Assembly: GCA_003558175.1 (NCBI GenBank)
Contig: PWMO01000212.1
Coordinates: 1 to 10,943 of the forward strand
Direction of reading: 5' to 3'
DNA from: Spirochaetaceae bacterium
GTDB taxonomy: Bacteria; Spirochaetota; Spirochaetia; DSM-27196; PWMO01
Length of the DNA stretch: 10,943 nucleotides
A model generated the notes under the pieces. It searched no databases. It was not told the DNA's origin and was given only the letters and a program-made list of their open reading frames with translations. Of the stretch, positions 1-6,993 are shown piece after piece. The translations under genes were made by a program, and so were the position numbers. Within the stretch, counting starts at the first letter, position 1; each line of letters opens with the position of its first letter.

Positions 1-92
1 AGCTTTGATTATATTAGTTATAACACATTGCCGTCAATGATGAATTCTTCGCGGTTGGTGCTCCGCCTGCCCCATCGTTCGCTGTACGTGCT

Positions 93-138
93 CTATGCGA
101 ATTGCATTGCAGTTTGCATAGCTATCCGTTTCGCATAG
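93..138. promoter_or_regulatory. Inverted/direct half-site cluster upstream of the sensor kinase
   Basis: CTATGCGAA at 93-101 and TTCGCATAG at 130-138 are perfect 9-bp inverted repeats. A third related half-site, TTTGCATAG, lies between them at 113-121 and matches the right arm in 8 of 9 positions. The 28-bp spacing between arms is too long for an ordinary terminator hairpin, so paired regulator-binding half-sites are the more natural reading. The cluster sits about 70 bp before the first possible start of the kinase gene. The rest of 1-208 has no supportable gene. An AT-rich stretch at 5-25 includes TATAAC at 19-24, but any -35 partner would lie outside the window. Function is inference; the repeats are directly visible. 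Confidence 0.35.
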
Positions 139-208
139 GGGTTCTCGGAGTCGTTACCTGACGGTCCGGCCGCGCATGTGATGGCGAAACGTAACTCGCT
201 CTTCTGTA

Positions 209-1348
209 ATGAGTTGCAGCTCAGTTTCCGATTCATTTTTCCGGCCGAATGGCATTGAATTTGCTAGAGCACATTGCATGGGCATCGCGGTGGACAACCC
301 TCTGATTCTGGCGGCTGACGACGAAGAGACCAATCTGCAGCTCTACTGCGAGATACTGCAGCCGCTGTATCAGCTGCGAACCTGCACCTCGGGCGACCAG
401 GCGCTGCAACTCGCCACCCTGGATCCATTGCCGGACCTGATCCTGCTCGATGTCATGATGCCGGGCATGACCGGGCACAGCGTGCTGCAACAACTGCGGG
501 AAGACCGCCGCACACGATCGATACCGGTGGTGTTTGTGACCGGGCAGACCGACGAGAGGGACGAGGAATCCGCCTTTCGCCTCGGCGCGGTGGACTACAT
601 CACCAAGCCGGTCAAGCCGGCAATTATGAGGGCCCGCATAGCCGCTCATCTCAACGCCAAGTTTGCCAGCGACTGGCTGCACAGCCGGCAAGCGCTGCTG
701 GTGAGGGAGTTCAACCATCGGGTTATGAACAACCTCAACGTCATGCTCAGCCTGATGAACCTGCAAACATCGTACATTCGCACGCCGGAACACGCATTGA
801 ACGCGTTCCACAACAGCCGGGATCGTCTACAGGCGATGGCTCTGGTGTACAAAGAGCTCTTCGCAGTACAGGACAGCAGTCGGGTCAGCATGCAGAAGCT
901 TATCGGGCGGATCATTCGCGGAGTGTTTGCGCGTGAAGACGGCGGCGCCAAGATCCAGACTCAGATCGACTGCCAAGATCTCGCACTTGCGGCATCGCAT
1001 GCCATACCGTGCGGGCTCATGCTGAATGAGCTGATTACAAATGCGGTCAAACACGGGTTTCCCAATGGCGACAGGGGCCGGGTTCTCATTTCGTTTGGCG
1101 TCGTCGCGGGACCGCCCAACGACGACATCCCCTGCGGCTCGCAGTACCCATTCTCGACCGGGCAGAGCCGGCCATGTTACGAGCTGCGAGTCACTCACAA
1201 CGGAGTGGGGTTGACCGATGATCACCAGGTCGGCGACGGGATGGGGCTGACGCTGGTCAAGCTCATGACCGAGCAGCTTCGTGGGGCATTCTTGCTGCAA
1301 AGCGACGGCGGCGTGAATTGCGTAATCCGTTTTCCAGCGGCCGGATGA
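209..1348 (+). CDS. Receiver domain-HisKA_2 type sensor histidine kinase
   Basis: Soluble two-component protein of 379 residues with no membrane segment. Residues 31-150 form a response-regulator receiver: acidic pair D37/D38, phosphoacceptor D81 in LLLDVMMPG, T111 and K133 in TKP. Residues 166-230 hold a HisKA_2-like dimerisation/H-box (REFNHRVMNNLN, candidate phospho-histidine H170). An HATPase_c domain follows, with an N-box at 271-283 (N273, N278, K281, H282) and a G-rich box at 342-348. The G1 box reads HNGVG, with His330 where DxGxG normally has Asp, and a loop at about 298-322 interrupts the sheet before it. The receiver-before-kinase order suggests input from another kinase, with output through a partner not in the window. 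The start is uncertain: neither ATG 209 nor ATG 278 (Met24, just before the receiver) has a good ribosome binding site. Domain identity is secure; signal and target are unknown. Confidence 0.88.
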   Translation: MSCSSVSDSFFRPNGIEFARAHCMGIAVDNPLILAADDEETNLQLYCEILQPLYQLRTCTSGDQALQLATLDPLPDLILLDVMMPGMTGHSVLQQLREDRRTRSIPVVFVTGQTDERDEESAFRLGAVDYITKPVKPAIMRARIAAHLNAKFASDWLHSRQALLVREFNHRVMNNLNVMLSLMNLQTSYIRTPEHALNAFHNSRDRLQAMALVYKELFAVQDSSRVSMQKLIGRIIRGVFAREDGGAKIQTQIDCQDLALAASHAIPCGLMLNELITNAVKHGFPNGDRGRVLISFGVVAGPPNDDIPCGSQYPFSTGQSRPCYELRVTHNGVGLTDDHQVGDGMGLTLVKLMTEQLRGAFLLQSDGGVNCVIRFPAAG

Positions 1349-1401
1349 AGCGCTCGACACATCGACTCCGGTGACGGTAGTATTAGGGTGGAAGTCTTTT
1401 C

Positions 1402-1406
1402 AGGAG
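1402..1406 (+). promoter_or_regulatory. Ribosome binding site of the CocE-type hydrolase
   Basis: AGGAG ends 7 bases before ATG 1414 and fixes this start. The 65-base gap after the kinase stop shows no convincing promoter or terminator, so read-through from the kinase is possible but unproven. Confidence 0.7.
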
Positions 1407-1413
1407 ACGCGCC

Positions 1414-3522
1414 ATGTCGCTGGACCAGGTTCGAGTAGTTGATACCGTCTGGATCGAGCTCTCGGACGGTTGTCGGTTGGCCGCGAAACTCTGGCTACCG
1501 GCTGAGGCGGATGCCCACCGGGTACCCGCGGTGCTTGAATACATCCCCTACAGAAAACGCGATTTCAAGGCGGTGCGCGATGCGCAGATCCACGGCTATT
1601 TTGCAGCGCACGGGTATGCCGGAGTGCGGGTCGATCTTCGGGGCAGCGGAGACTCAGAGGGGATTCTGCGTGACGAGTATCTGCAGCAGGAGTTAACAGA
1701 CGGGCTTGAGGTGCTGCGCTGGATCGCATCGCAACCGTGGTGTGACGGCAACGTAGGCATGTTCGGTCTCTCCTGGGGTGGGTTCAACGGTCTACAGCTG
1801 GCCGCGCTTCAACCGCCGGAACTGAAGGCCGTGATCACGGTGTGCTCCTCGGATGACCGATATCGCGACGATATTCACTACATGGGCGGTTGCCTGCTTA
1901 CCGACAACCTCTCGTGGGCGTCGACCATGTTTGCCTATAACTCCTGCCCACCGGATCCGGAAGTAGTCGGTGAACGCTGGCGCAAGATGTGGCTGGAGCG
2001 CCTGCAAGGCAGCGGGCTCTGGTTGAAGACATGGCTGCAGCACCAGCGCCGCGATGACTACTGGCGACACGGGTCGGTCTGCGAGGACTACTCGCGTATA
2101 CGGTGCCCGGTCTTCGCCGTCAGCGGATGGGCCGATGGGTACTCCAACACCGTGTTTCACCTGCTGGAACACCTGAGTGTACCGCGCTGGGGTCTGATCG
2201 GGGCGTGGGGGCACAAGTATCCGCATATGGGCGGGCCCGGGCCGGCGATCGGGTTCCTGCAGGAGTCGCTGCGCTGGTGGGACCAGTGGCTCAAGGGTAT
2301 CGACCGCGGGGTGACCGAAGAGCCGATGCTGCGCGCCTGGATGCAGGACAGTTTCTCGCCCATCGTCCCACGGCGCCCGGGCCGCTGGGTGGCGGAACGT
2401 GCGTGGCCCAGTCCGCATATCGAAGTTGTGCCCTACGTTCTGACCCACGACGGCTTGCAGCCCAACGGCTGTGCTGAGCCTTTCGATGGCGCCGAACCTT
2501 CCGGCACCGGCGGGACGGACGCCGCGGCGCCCGCGGGGACGGATGCCGGAACGGGCGATGCCTTCGGCAGGCAGGGACCGCCGACGGCTGAACGGATCTA
2601 CGAGGTGCGCAGCCCGCTCAGTGTGGGGCTCTTCGCCGGTAAGTGGTGTTCCTACTCTGAAGTGGCCGATTTGCCGAGCGATCAGCGGGATGAAGACGGA
2701 GGGGCGCTGGTATTCGACAGCCTCCCGCTTGCACAGCCGCTTGAGATTCTGGGAGCACCAGCGTTAGAGCTGCAGCTCTCCAGTGACAAGCCGGTGGCGC
2801 AGGTAGCGGTGCGTCTCTCGGGGATTGCCCCCGACGGTACGATCACGCGGGTCACCTACGGTCTTCTGAATCTGACCCATCATCAGAGCGACGCCAATCC
2901 GGAAGAGATCGAACCGGGGCGTCGATACACGGTTCTGGTCAGACTCAACTACATCGCGCAGCGGTTTCCGGCGGGCCACAAGCTGCGAATCGCCGTCTCC
3001 AGCTCGTACTGGCCGCTCGCGTGGCCGGCGCCCGAATCCGCGCGCCTGGTGGTCTATCCCTGTTACAGCAAGGTGTTGCTCCCGTGCCGGTCTCCGTCGG
3101 AGGACGATCTGCAGCTTCGGCCGTTTGACGCACCCGAGACCGCCGCAGGCCCGCCCACCACCCTTCTTGCGCCGGCACGGCGCGAATGGACCGTGATTCG
3201 CAATCTTGCAACCAACGAAGTGACCCTCGACGTGGTCAACAACGATGCGAGCTATCGTCTGGATGACATCGATCTGACCGTTCAGAAGGATGTTGACGAG
3301 CGGTTCGCCTACCGAAGTAACCGATACGATACGTTGCGAGCCGAGGTTACCAGCACGCGCGGACTGCGCCGGGGTGATTGGCAGGTTCGCACCGTTACGC
3401 GCACCGTCCTGACGTCAACGCGTACGCACTTCCGCATCCAGGCAACTCTGGACGCCTTCGAAGGAGACGCACGGGTCTTCGCCAGGAGCTGGGACGAGAC
3501 CGTTCCCAGGGATCTCGTCTAA
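1414..3522 (+). CDS. CocE/NonD-family (X-Pro dipeptidyl-peptidase S15-type) serine hydrolase
   Basis: Alpha/beta hydrolase of 702 residues, predicted cytoplasmic because no signal peptide is visible. Residues 8-300 carry the catalytic domain: oxyanion-region motif EYIPYRKRD (42-50), nucleophile S120 in GLSWGG, candidate acid D241 in SGWADGY and candidate base H267 in GAWGHKYPH. These match the Ser-Asp-His triad order of cocaine esterase and X-Pro dipeptidyl-peptidases, which cleave esters or amides. Residues 392-560 look like the C-terminal jelly-roll domain of this family (PLEILGAPALELQLSSDKP, then FPAGHKLRIAVSSSYWP). A low-complexity Gly/Ala/Asp/Thr linker with repeated GTDA lies at about 360-390. 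Roughly 110 further residues (590-702) extend beyond the cocaine-esterase length of about 570 and look beta-rich. The ATP-grasp gene starts 41 bases downstream on the same strand, suggesting a shared operon. Family assignment is confident; the substrate (peptide, amide or ester) is not known. Confidence 0.92.
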   Translation: MSLDQVRVVDTVWIELSDGCRLAAKLWLPAEADAHRVPAVLEYIPYRKRDFKAVRDAQIHGYFAAHGYAGVRVDLRGSGDSEGILRDEYLQQELTDGLEVLRWIASQPWCDGNVGMFGLSWGGFNGLQLAALQPPELKAVITVCSSDDRYRDDIHYMGGCLLTDNLSWASTMFAYNSCPPDPEVVGERWRKMWLERLQGSGLWLKTWLQHQRRDDYWRHGSVCEDYSRIRCPVFAVSGWADGYSNTVFHLLEHLSVPRWGLIGAWGHKYPHMGGPGPAIGFLQESLRWWDQWLKGIDRGVTEEPMLRAWMQDSFSPIVPRRPGRWVAERAWPSPHIEVVPYVLTHDGLQPNGCAEPFDGAEPSGTGGTDAAAPAGTDAGTGDAFGRQGPPTAERIYEVRSPLSVGLFAGKWCSYSEVADLPSDQRDEDGGALVFDSLPLAQPLEILGAPALELQLSSDKPVAQVAVRLSGIAPDGTITRVTYGLLNLTHHQSDANPEEIEPGRRYTVLVRLNYIAQRFPAGHKLRIAVSSSYWPLAWPAPESARLVVYPCYSKVLLPCRSPSEDDLQLRPFDAPETAAGPPTTLLAPARREWTVIRNLATNEVTLDVVNNDASYRLDDIDLTVQKDVDERFAYRSNRYDTLRAEVTSTRGLRRGDWQVRTVTRTVLTSTRTHFRIQATLDAFEGDARVFARSWDETVPRDLV

Positions 3523-3551
3523 AAGCTCATCTCCACAGGACCGGCTCGACG

Positions 3552-3556
3552 GGGAG
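3552..3556 (+). promoter_or_regulatory. Ribosome binding site that fixes the ATP-grasp start
   Basis: GGAGG lies 7 bases before ATG 3564. The reading frame is open upstream to 3378, but that stretch overlaps the end of the hydrolase gene and has no comparable site. The internal ATG is therefore preferred. Confidence 0.75.
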
Positions 3557-3563
3557 GTGCACG

Positions 3564-4877
3564 ATGAAGCGAAAAAACGTATTCGTGGCGGGGCTCGATG
3601 ACTTCAACCGGCGGAAGCTGGAGCGTCTTCCGCACGCGGCCGATTGCGACTTTCACGCAGCGCTCGACATCTCGGACATACGCGGCGTGGATCGCTTTGA
3701 CATGCAGCAGCTGATCGAAAAGGCCACCGGCGCGATCCGGGGCAGCGGCGTCCACCCGGACGCGGTTGTCGCGTTCTACGATTTCCCGGCTACCGACCTT
3801 GTGCCGATTCTTGCCGAGCGCTTTGGCGTCCGAGGCCCGACGCTTACGGCGGTACTGAAGTGCGAACACAAGTACTGGAGCCGACTTGAGCAACAGAAGA
3901 CCGCCGCGGCGCATATCCCGCGGTTCTTCGCCTTCGACCCGTTTGACGAACGCTCGTACAGCCGGATTCCCCTGGTGCCACCATACTGGATCAAGCCCAT
4001 AAAATCGTTCCGTTCGTTTCTGGCGTTCAGAATCAACGACGAACGTGACTACCGCCGCGCTCTGCCCCTGTTGCGCAGCAAGATCAGCTACGTGAGTGAA
4101 CCGTTCAACTACCTCTTCGAGCATTTCCTGCTTCCGTTCGAAATCGGCAACATGCGTGAAAGCTGCATGGCTGAAAGCATGCTGTCCGGCAGCATGTGCA
4201 CGGTAGAGGGATACGTGTACCGCGGCGAGGTGGTGGTATACGGCGTGGTGGATTCGGTTCGCGAGCAGGATCGGTCGTCTTTTTCGCGTTACGAGTATCC
4301 CTCGTCGCTGCCGCAGGAAGTGCAGTTCCGCATGGCGGATATCGCGCGGCGAGTCATCAGCGGGGTCGGCCTTGATGACTCGCCCTTCAACATCGAGTTC
4401 TTCTGGGACCAGACGTTCAACGCCATCGGCTTACTGGAAATCAATCCGCGCATATCGCAGGCACATGGAGACCTGTTTGAAAAGGTGCACGGGGTGCCGC
4501 ATCATGCGATCATGCTGGACGTAGCGCTTGGCCGCAAGCCGGCGCCGCTCGAGTACACCGGGCCGTTCCAGCGGGCGGCGCATTTCATGCTGCGTACCTT
4601 CTCCGACGGGATGGTGAAGGCGGTGCCGTCGGCGGACGATATTGGTCGCGTCGCCGAGGAGTTACCGGGTACCGAGGTTCAGCTGAAGGTCAAGCCCGGC
4701 GACCGGCTGCAAGAATTGAAAGGGCAGGACAGCTACAGCTTTGAGCTCGCGGTCATCTACCTCGGTGGACGCGACCAGCGCGAGCTGCTCGAGCGCTACC
4801 ACCGCTGTCTTGAGCTGCTGCCGTTTGAGATTGACAGCCGCCCCAGCCGGTTCATGCCTCGAGTGGGTGGCACCTGA
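3564..4877 (+). CDS. ATP-grasp family carboxylate-amine ligase-like protein
   Basis: Protein of 437 residues with an ATP-grasp layout. Residues 1-95 are a Rossmann-like pre-ATP domain. K103 in CEHKYWSR sits where ATP-grasp enzymes have the first nucleotide-binding Lys, and WIKPIKS (142-148) supplies the second Lys region. VEGYVYRGEVVVYGVVDS (215-232) is the central strand pair. E278 in FNIEFF and E292/N294 in LLEINPRIS are the Mg-ATP ligands. The region after 330 resembles the C-terminal part of biotin-carboxylase/carbamoyl-phosphate-like ATP-grasp proteins. Such enzymes activate a carboxylate as acyl phosphate and join it to an amine or thiol. No biotin-carrier domain or partner is present, so a peptide or amide ligase is more likely than a carboxylase; this is inference. 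The gene follows the CocE-type hydrolase by 41 bases and is probably co-transcribed. Substrates are unknown. Confidence 0.87.
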   Translation: MKRKNVFVAGLDDFNRRKLERLPHAADCDFHAALDISDIRGVDRFDMQQLIEKATGAIRGSGVHPDAVVAFYDFPATDLVPILAERFGVRGPTLTAVLKCEHKYWSRLEQQKTAAAHIPRFFAFDPFDERSYSRIPLVPPYWIKPIKSFRSFLAFRINDERDYRRALPLLRSKISYVSEPFNYLFEHFLLPFEIGNMRESCMAESMLSGSMCTVEGYVYRGEVVVYGVVDSVREQDRSSFSRYEYPSSLPQEVQFRMADIARRVISGVGLDDSPFNIEFFWDQTFNAIGLLEINPRISQAHGDLFEKVHGVPHHAIMLDVALGRKPAPLEYTGPFQRAAHFMLRTFSDGMVKAVPSADDIGRVAEELPGTEVQLKVKPGDRLQELKGQDSYSFELAVIYLGGRDQRELLERYHRCLELLPFEIDSRPSRFMPRVGGT

Positions 4878-4887
4878 CGCCGGTGGT

Positions 4888-4903
4888 CCGCGAGTGCTCG
4901 CGG
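4888..4903. terminator. Hairpin after the ATP-grasp gene (possible terminator)
   Basis: CCGCGAG-TG-CTCGCGG is a perfect 7-bp inverted repeat (effectively 6 bp with a 4-base loop), 10 bases past the ATP-grasp stop. It lies in the 75-bp gap between convergent genes. No T-tract follows on either strand, so it is not a classical intrinsic terminator. It may instead mark the mRNA 3' end or be a structural element. Confidence 0.35.
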
Positions 4904-4952
4904 CTCCAGTGGGGACGCCGCTGTGTCTCGGCCGGCAACGGTCGGCTCAGCG

Positions 4953-5516
4953 CTACCGGCTGTGAATGCCGTAGGAGAACATGAACTGAACGCGCGGCTC
5001 ACGCGCTTCATGCATGTCAGCCAGCTGGTAATGGGAAGCGAACGCGTGCAGCCGCCGCGGATTCAAATACGCCGCAAGGTTTTCCCGACGCACCCAGATC
5101 CAGTCTTCCGGCGTGCCCGGACGACGTTCCGTCAACTCCGAGAGATACCAGCCGCGCGTCTGCTCAGCCTGGCCCAGTTCCGCCCCAACAGCTGCAATTT
5201 CCGCAGGCGAGAACGCATCATCTTCACGGTACCCCTGGAACCCGTCTCCGGTGGTCCGCAGCGCAGCGGTATACCTGCGTCCGCCGACAACGATCTCGGA
5301 GAAGTAGAGTGGAACGCGGCGTCCTCTGAACGAGAGTTCTCCGCGCAGCTGTTCGCCCCGTCCGGGGAGTTCACGAATGGTGTAGGTCCAGCGAGCCTCG
5401 GGGTCGAGCTCGTCACGGCTGCGGACGGTAGTGCAGCCGGCGGCGGTGAGCGTTACGGGTCCCAGGACAGCCAGAACCAGCAAAGCCTGAACCGCTCCCA
5501 GCGTGATCTGTTTCAT
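4953..5516 (-). CDS. Small putative lipoprotein, function unknown
   Basis: Protein of 187 residues. Residues 1-27 form a signal peptide with a hydrophobic core (LGAVQALLVLAVLGPVTLTA) ending in AAGC, giving lipid-modified Cys28. The -3 residue is Ala rather than the usual Leu, a relaxed lipobox. The mature part looks beta-rich (RWTYTIRELP; ELSFRGRRVPLYFSEIVVGGRRYTAAL at about 60-86) with an acidic middle, a WYLSEL/DWIWVRREN block (123-146) and an aromatic C-terminus (VQFMFSYGI). I recognise no family. It points away from the MFS transporter and shares a 110-bp intergenic region with it, and it converges on the ATP-grasp gene. No clear ribosome binding site precedes the ATG; a short palindrome occupies that place. 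Lipoprotein status is fairly sure; function is unknown. Confidence 0.8.
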   Translation of the reverse strand: MKQITLGAVQALLVLAVLGPVTLTAAGCTTVRSRDELDPEARWTYTIRELPGRGEQLRGELSFRGRRVPLYFSEIVVGGRRYTAALRTTGDGFQGYREDDAFSPAEIAAVGAELGQAEQTRGWYLSELTERRPGTPEDWIWVRRENLAAYLNPRRLHAFASHYQLADMHEAREPRVQFMFSYGIHSR

Positions 5517-5524
5517 GAGTTAAA

Positions 5525-5535
5525 GGTACTGTACC
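5525..5535. repeat. 11-bp palindrome GGTACTGTACC before the lipoprotein start
   Basis: GGTAC-T-GTACC is a perfect palindrome with a one-base centre. It begins 8 bases upstream of the lipoprotein ATG, where a Shine-Dalgarno site would normally lie, and contains a weak minus-strand -10-like TACAGT. It could be a small operator or chance; short palindromes like this are expected occasionally. Confidence 0.3.
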
Positions 5536-5562
5536 CCACGCCCCGCGGCTACCGTTTCACTT

Positions 5563-5606
5563 TGGCTTGTCGGTTCAGCCTGGCTTGTCGGTTCAGACTG
5601 GCTTGT
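5563..5606. repeat. 18-bp tandem repeats (2.4 copies) between divergent genes
   Basis: TGGCTTGTCGGTTCAGCC (5563-5580) is followed directly by TGGCTTGTCGGTTCAGAC (5581-5598). A partial third copy, TGGCTTGT (5599-5606), comes before the match decays. The two full copies differ at one base. The array lies between the lipoprotein and MFS starts, where promoters and operators are expected. Each unit carries a TTGTCG or TTGTGG that resembles a -35 box on the plus strand. Because 18 is a multiple of three, the frame stays open through the repeats, but ATG 5627 lies after them. Confidence 0.75.
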
Positions 5607-5631
5607 GGATCCTGTCTCCCTCACGTATGCT
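5603..5631 (+). promoter_or_regulatory. Weak promoter candidate for the MFS gene
   Basis: TTGTGG (5603-5608), a 17-bp spacer and TATGCT (5626-5631) resemble a sigma70 promoter. The -10 overlaps ATG 5627, so transcription from here would begin near GTG 5639 and give a leaderless message with that GTG as start. This is speculative; the match is only partial (3 of 6 and 4 of 6). Confidence 0.2.
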
Positions 5632-6925
5632 CTGTTCTGTGGCGCCGATACGATCCGCCTCGCGCAACCAGATAGCGTATCTCTGCTTTCGCTTTCTGCA
5701 GGACTTTGCTTTGATCTATCCGGTCTACGTGATCCTCTTCCGCCGGACCGGACTTGACTACGTTCAGGTTGCCCATCTCCTGGCGATCTGGGCAGCCGCT
5801 GTTGTAATCCTCGAGATCCCGTCCGGCGTTCTGGCGGACCTTTGGAGCAGGCGGCTTTCGGTTTGCATTGCCCTGCTGTTGAAAGCCGGCGGTTTCCTGG
5901 TCTGGCTGCTGCGCCCGGACTTCGTCGGGTTCGCGCTTGGGTTTGTGCTCTGGGGCTTTCAGGAAGCGCTCTGCTCCGGCACGGTCGATGCGTTGCTGTA
6001 CGACGGGCTGAAGACGGTGGGGCGCGAGGGCTCGTTTGAACGCATCGCCGGCTGGGGGTTGGCCGTCGCTCGCGCCGCAATCGGGCTGGCGCTGGTGCTC
6101 GGCGGCTGGGTCTTCAGTCGCAACCCGGCAATCGTACTGGTGGCCTCCTCAGCCGCTATGGTGCTCGGCGCCGCATCGGCGCTGTTCATGACGGAGTCCC
6201 GGCCGGATCGCAATCGCAGCCCACATCACGATGGGCAACTAACGGAACCCGGGGAGCAGCGTGAGCTGCCGGGCGCTGCTTCCGACCTGCGTAGTGCCTT
6301 GGGTGAGATCGGCCGGACGGTGAGAGAGGCATGGGCCGTTGCCGGATTGGTGCCGTTTGTGCTGTTTGCCGGCTTCACCGTGACGGTGTACGGAGTGCTG
6401 GACGAGTACGATTTTCTCTTTGGCACGCTGCACGGTGTGCCCGTCGCGTGGATTGGGGTCTGGGGGCTTCTCCGGTTCACCCTGGAGGGAATTGGCGGAG
6501 CCGTTGCGCCGAGGTCGGCGCGCCGGCTTGGCGGCGAAGACCTTCGACCGCTGGTGGCGTGGATTGCGACGGCCGGTGTCCTGGTTGTGCTCGGCACTCT
6601 CTGGATGAGACCGGCTCTGCTCCCGCTCTATTTCTGCTTCTATGGCATGATGGCTGCGGCAGAGGTTCTGGTGCAGGGGCACATCCAGCGGCGAATCGGG
6701 TCCTCCGGCCGCGCAACCGTCGGTTCGATCGTCTCCTCGGTTTCAACGCTGTTCGGCATCGCTCAGATCCTGTTGCTGGGCTGGATCTCCGAAGCGTTCT
6801 CGCTTGAATTGATATTTCCGGCAGGCGGGATCATGATCATCGGCGGGTCGGCGTTCTACCTGGTGGTGTTGCTGCTGAAGCAGGGGAGGTGGACCGGCAG
6901 TCCTCCGACTGCGGCAGACTCGTGA
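5627..6925 (+). CDS. MFS transporter
   Basis: Inner-membrane protein of 432 residues with about 12 hydrophobic segments in two halves. The first half spans roughly 15-190. The second spans 235-417 and follows a charged, hydrophilic central loop (about 190-234) typical of the major facilitator superfamily. GVLADLWSRR (67-76) after the second segment matches MFS motif A (GxxxDxxxRR). GFQEALCSGTVDALLYD (110-126) resembles a segment seen in MFS proteins of the multidrug/unknown-substrate type. The substrate cannot be inferred. The start is uncertain: no ribosome binding site precedes ATG 5627, GTG 5639 is a shorter alternative, and TTG 5567 would add 20 residues encoded by the tandem repeats. It is divergent from the lipoprotein gene and converges on the aldo/keto reductase gene, 44 bp away. 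Confidence 0.88.
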   Translation: MLCSVAPIRSASRNQIAYLCFRFLQDFALIYPVYVILFRRTGLDYVQVAHLLAIWAAAVVILEIPSGVLADLWSRRLSVCIALLLKAGGFLVWLLRPDFVGFALGFVLWGFQEALCSGTVDALLYDGLKTVGREGSFERIAGWGLAVARAAIGLALVLGGWVFSRNPAIVLVASSAAMVLGAASALFMTESRPDRNRSPHHDGQLTEPGEQRELPGAASDLRSALGEIGRTVREAWAVAGLVPFVLFAGFTVTVYGVLDEYDFLFGTLHGVPVAWIGVWGLLRFTLEGIGGAVAPRSARRLGGEDLRPLVAWIATAGVLVVLGTLWMRPALLPLYFCFYGMMAAAEVLVQGHIQRRIGSSGRATVGSIVSSVSTLFGIAQILLLGWISEAFSLELIFPAGGIMIIGGSAFYLVVLLLKQGRWTGSPPTAADS

Positions 6926-6942
6926 CGGCAGCGGCAGCTCTG

Positions 6943-6993
6943 CCAGCGGTGTCTCAAAAGGTCGGAGTCCTACCAGCGGTGTTTGAAAAAGTT
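6943..6993. repeat. Imperfect direct repeat duplicating the aldo/keto reductase 3' end
   Basis: CCAGCGGTGTCTCAAAAGGT (6943-6962) and CCAGCGGTGTTTGAAAAAGT (6973-6992) are offset by exactly 30 bp. The right copy encodes the last residues of the aldo/keto reductase (NFFKHRW). The left copy lies past its stop and in the same frame would read DLLRHRW. This looks like a decayed small tandem duplication at the gene end. Confidence 0.65.

Noticed and set aside
3378..3563. N-terminal extension of the ATP-grasp protein
   Set aside because: It overlaps the hydrolase gene in another frame and is Arg-rich in the manner of a shadow frame. GGAGG sits just before ATG 3564.
5520..6080. Minus-strand open frame of 186 codons over the MFS start
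   Set aside because: It is an Arg/Pro/Ser-rich composition typical of an antisense shadow, overlaps a clear membrane protein gene and has no family signal.
6926..6969. Bidirectional terminator between the MFS and aldo/keto reductase genes
   Set aside because: Only a weak GGCAG/CTGCC stem with a 2-base loop and a distant 7-bp inverted pair are visible, with no T-tract on either side.
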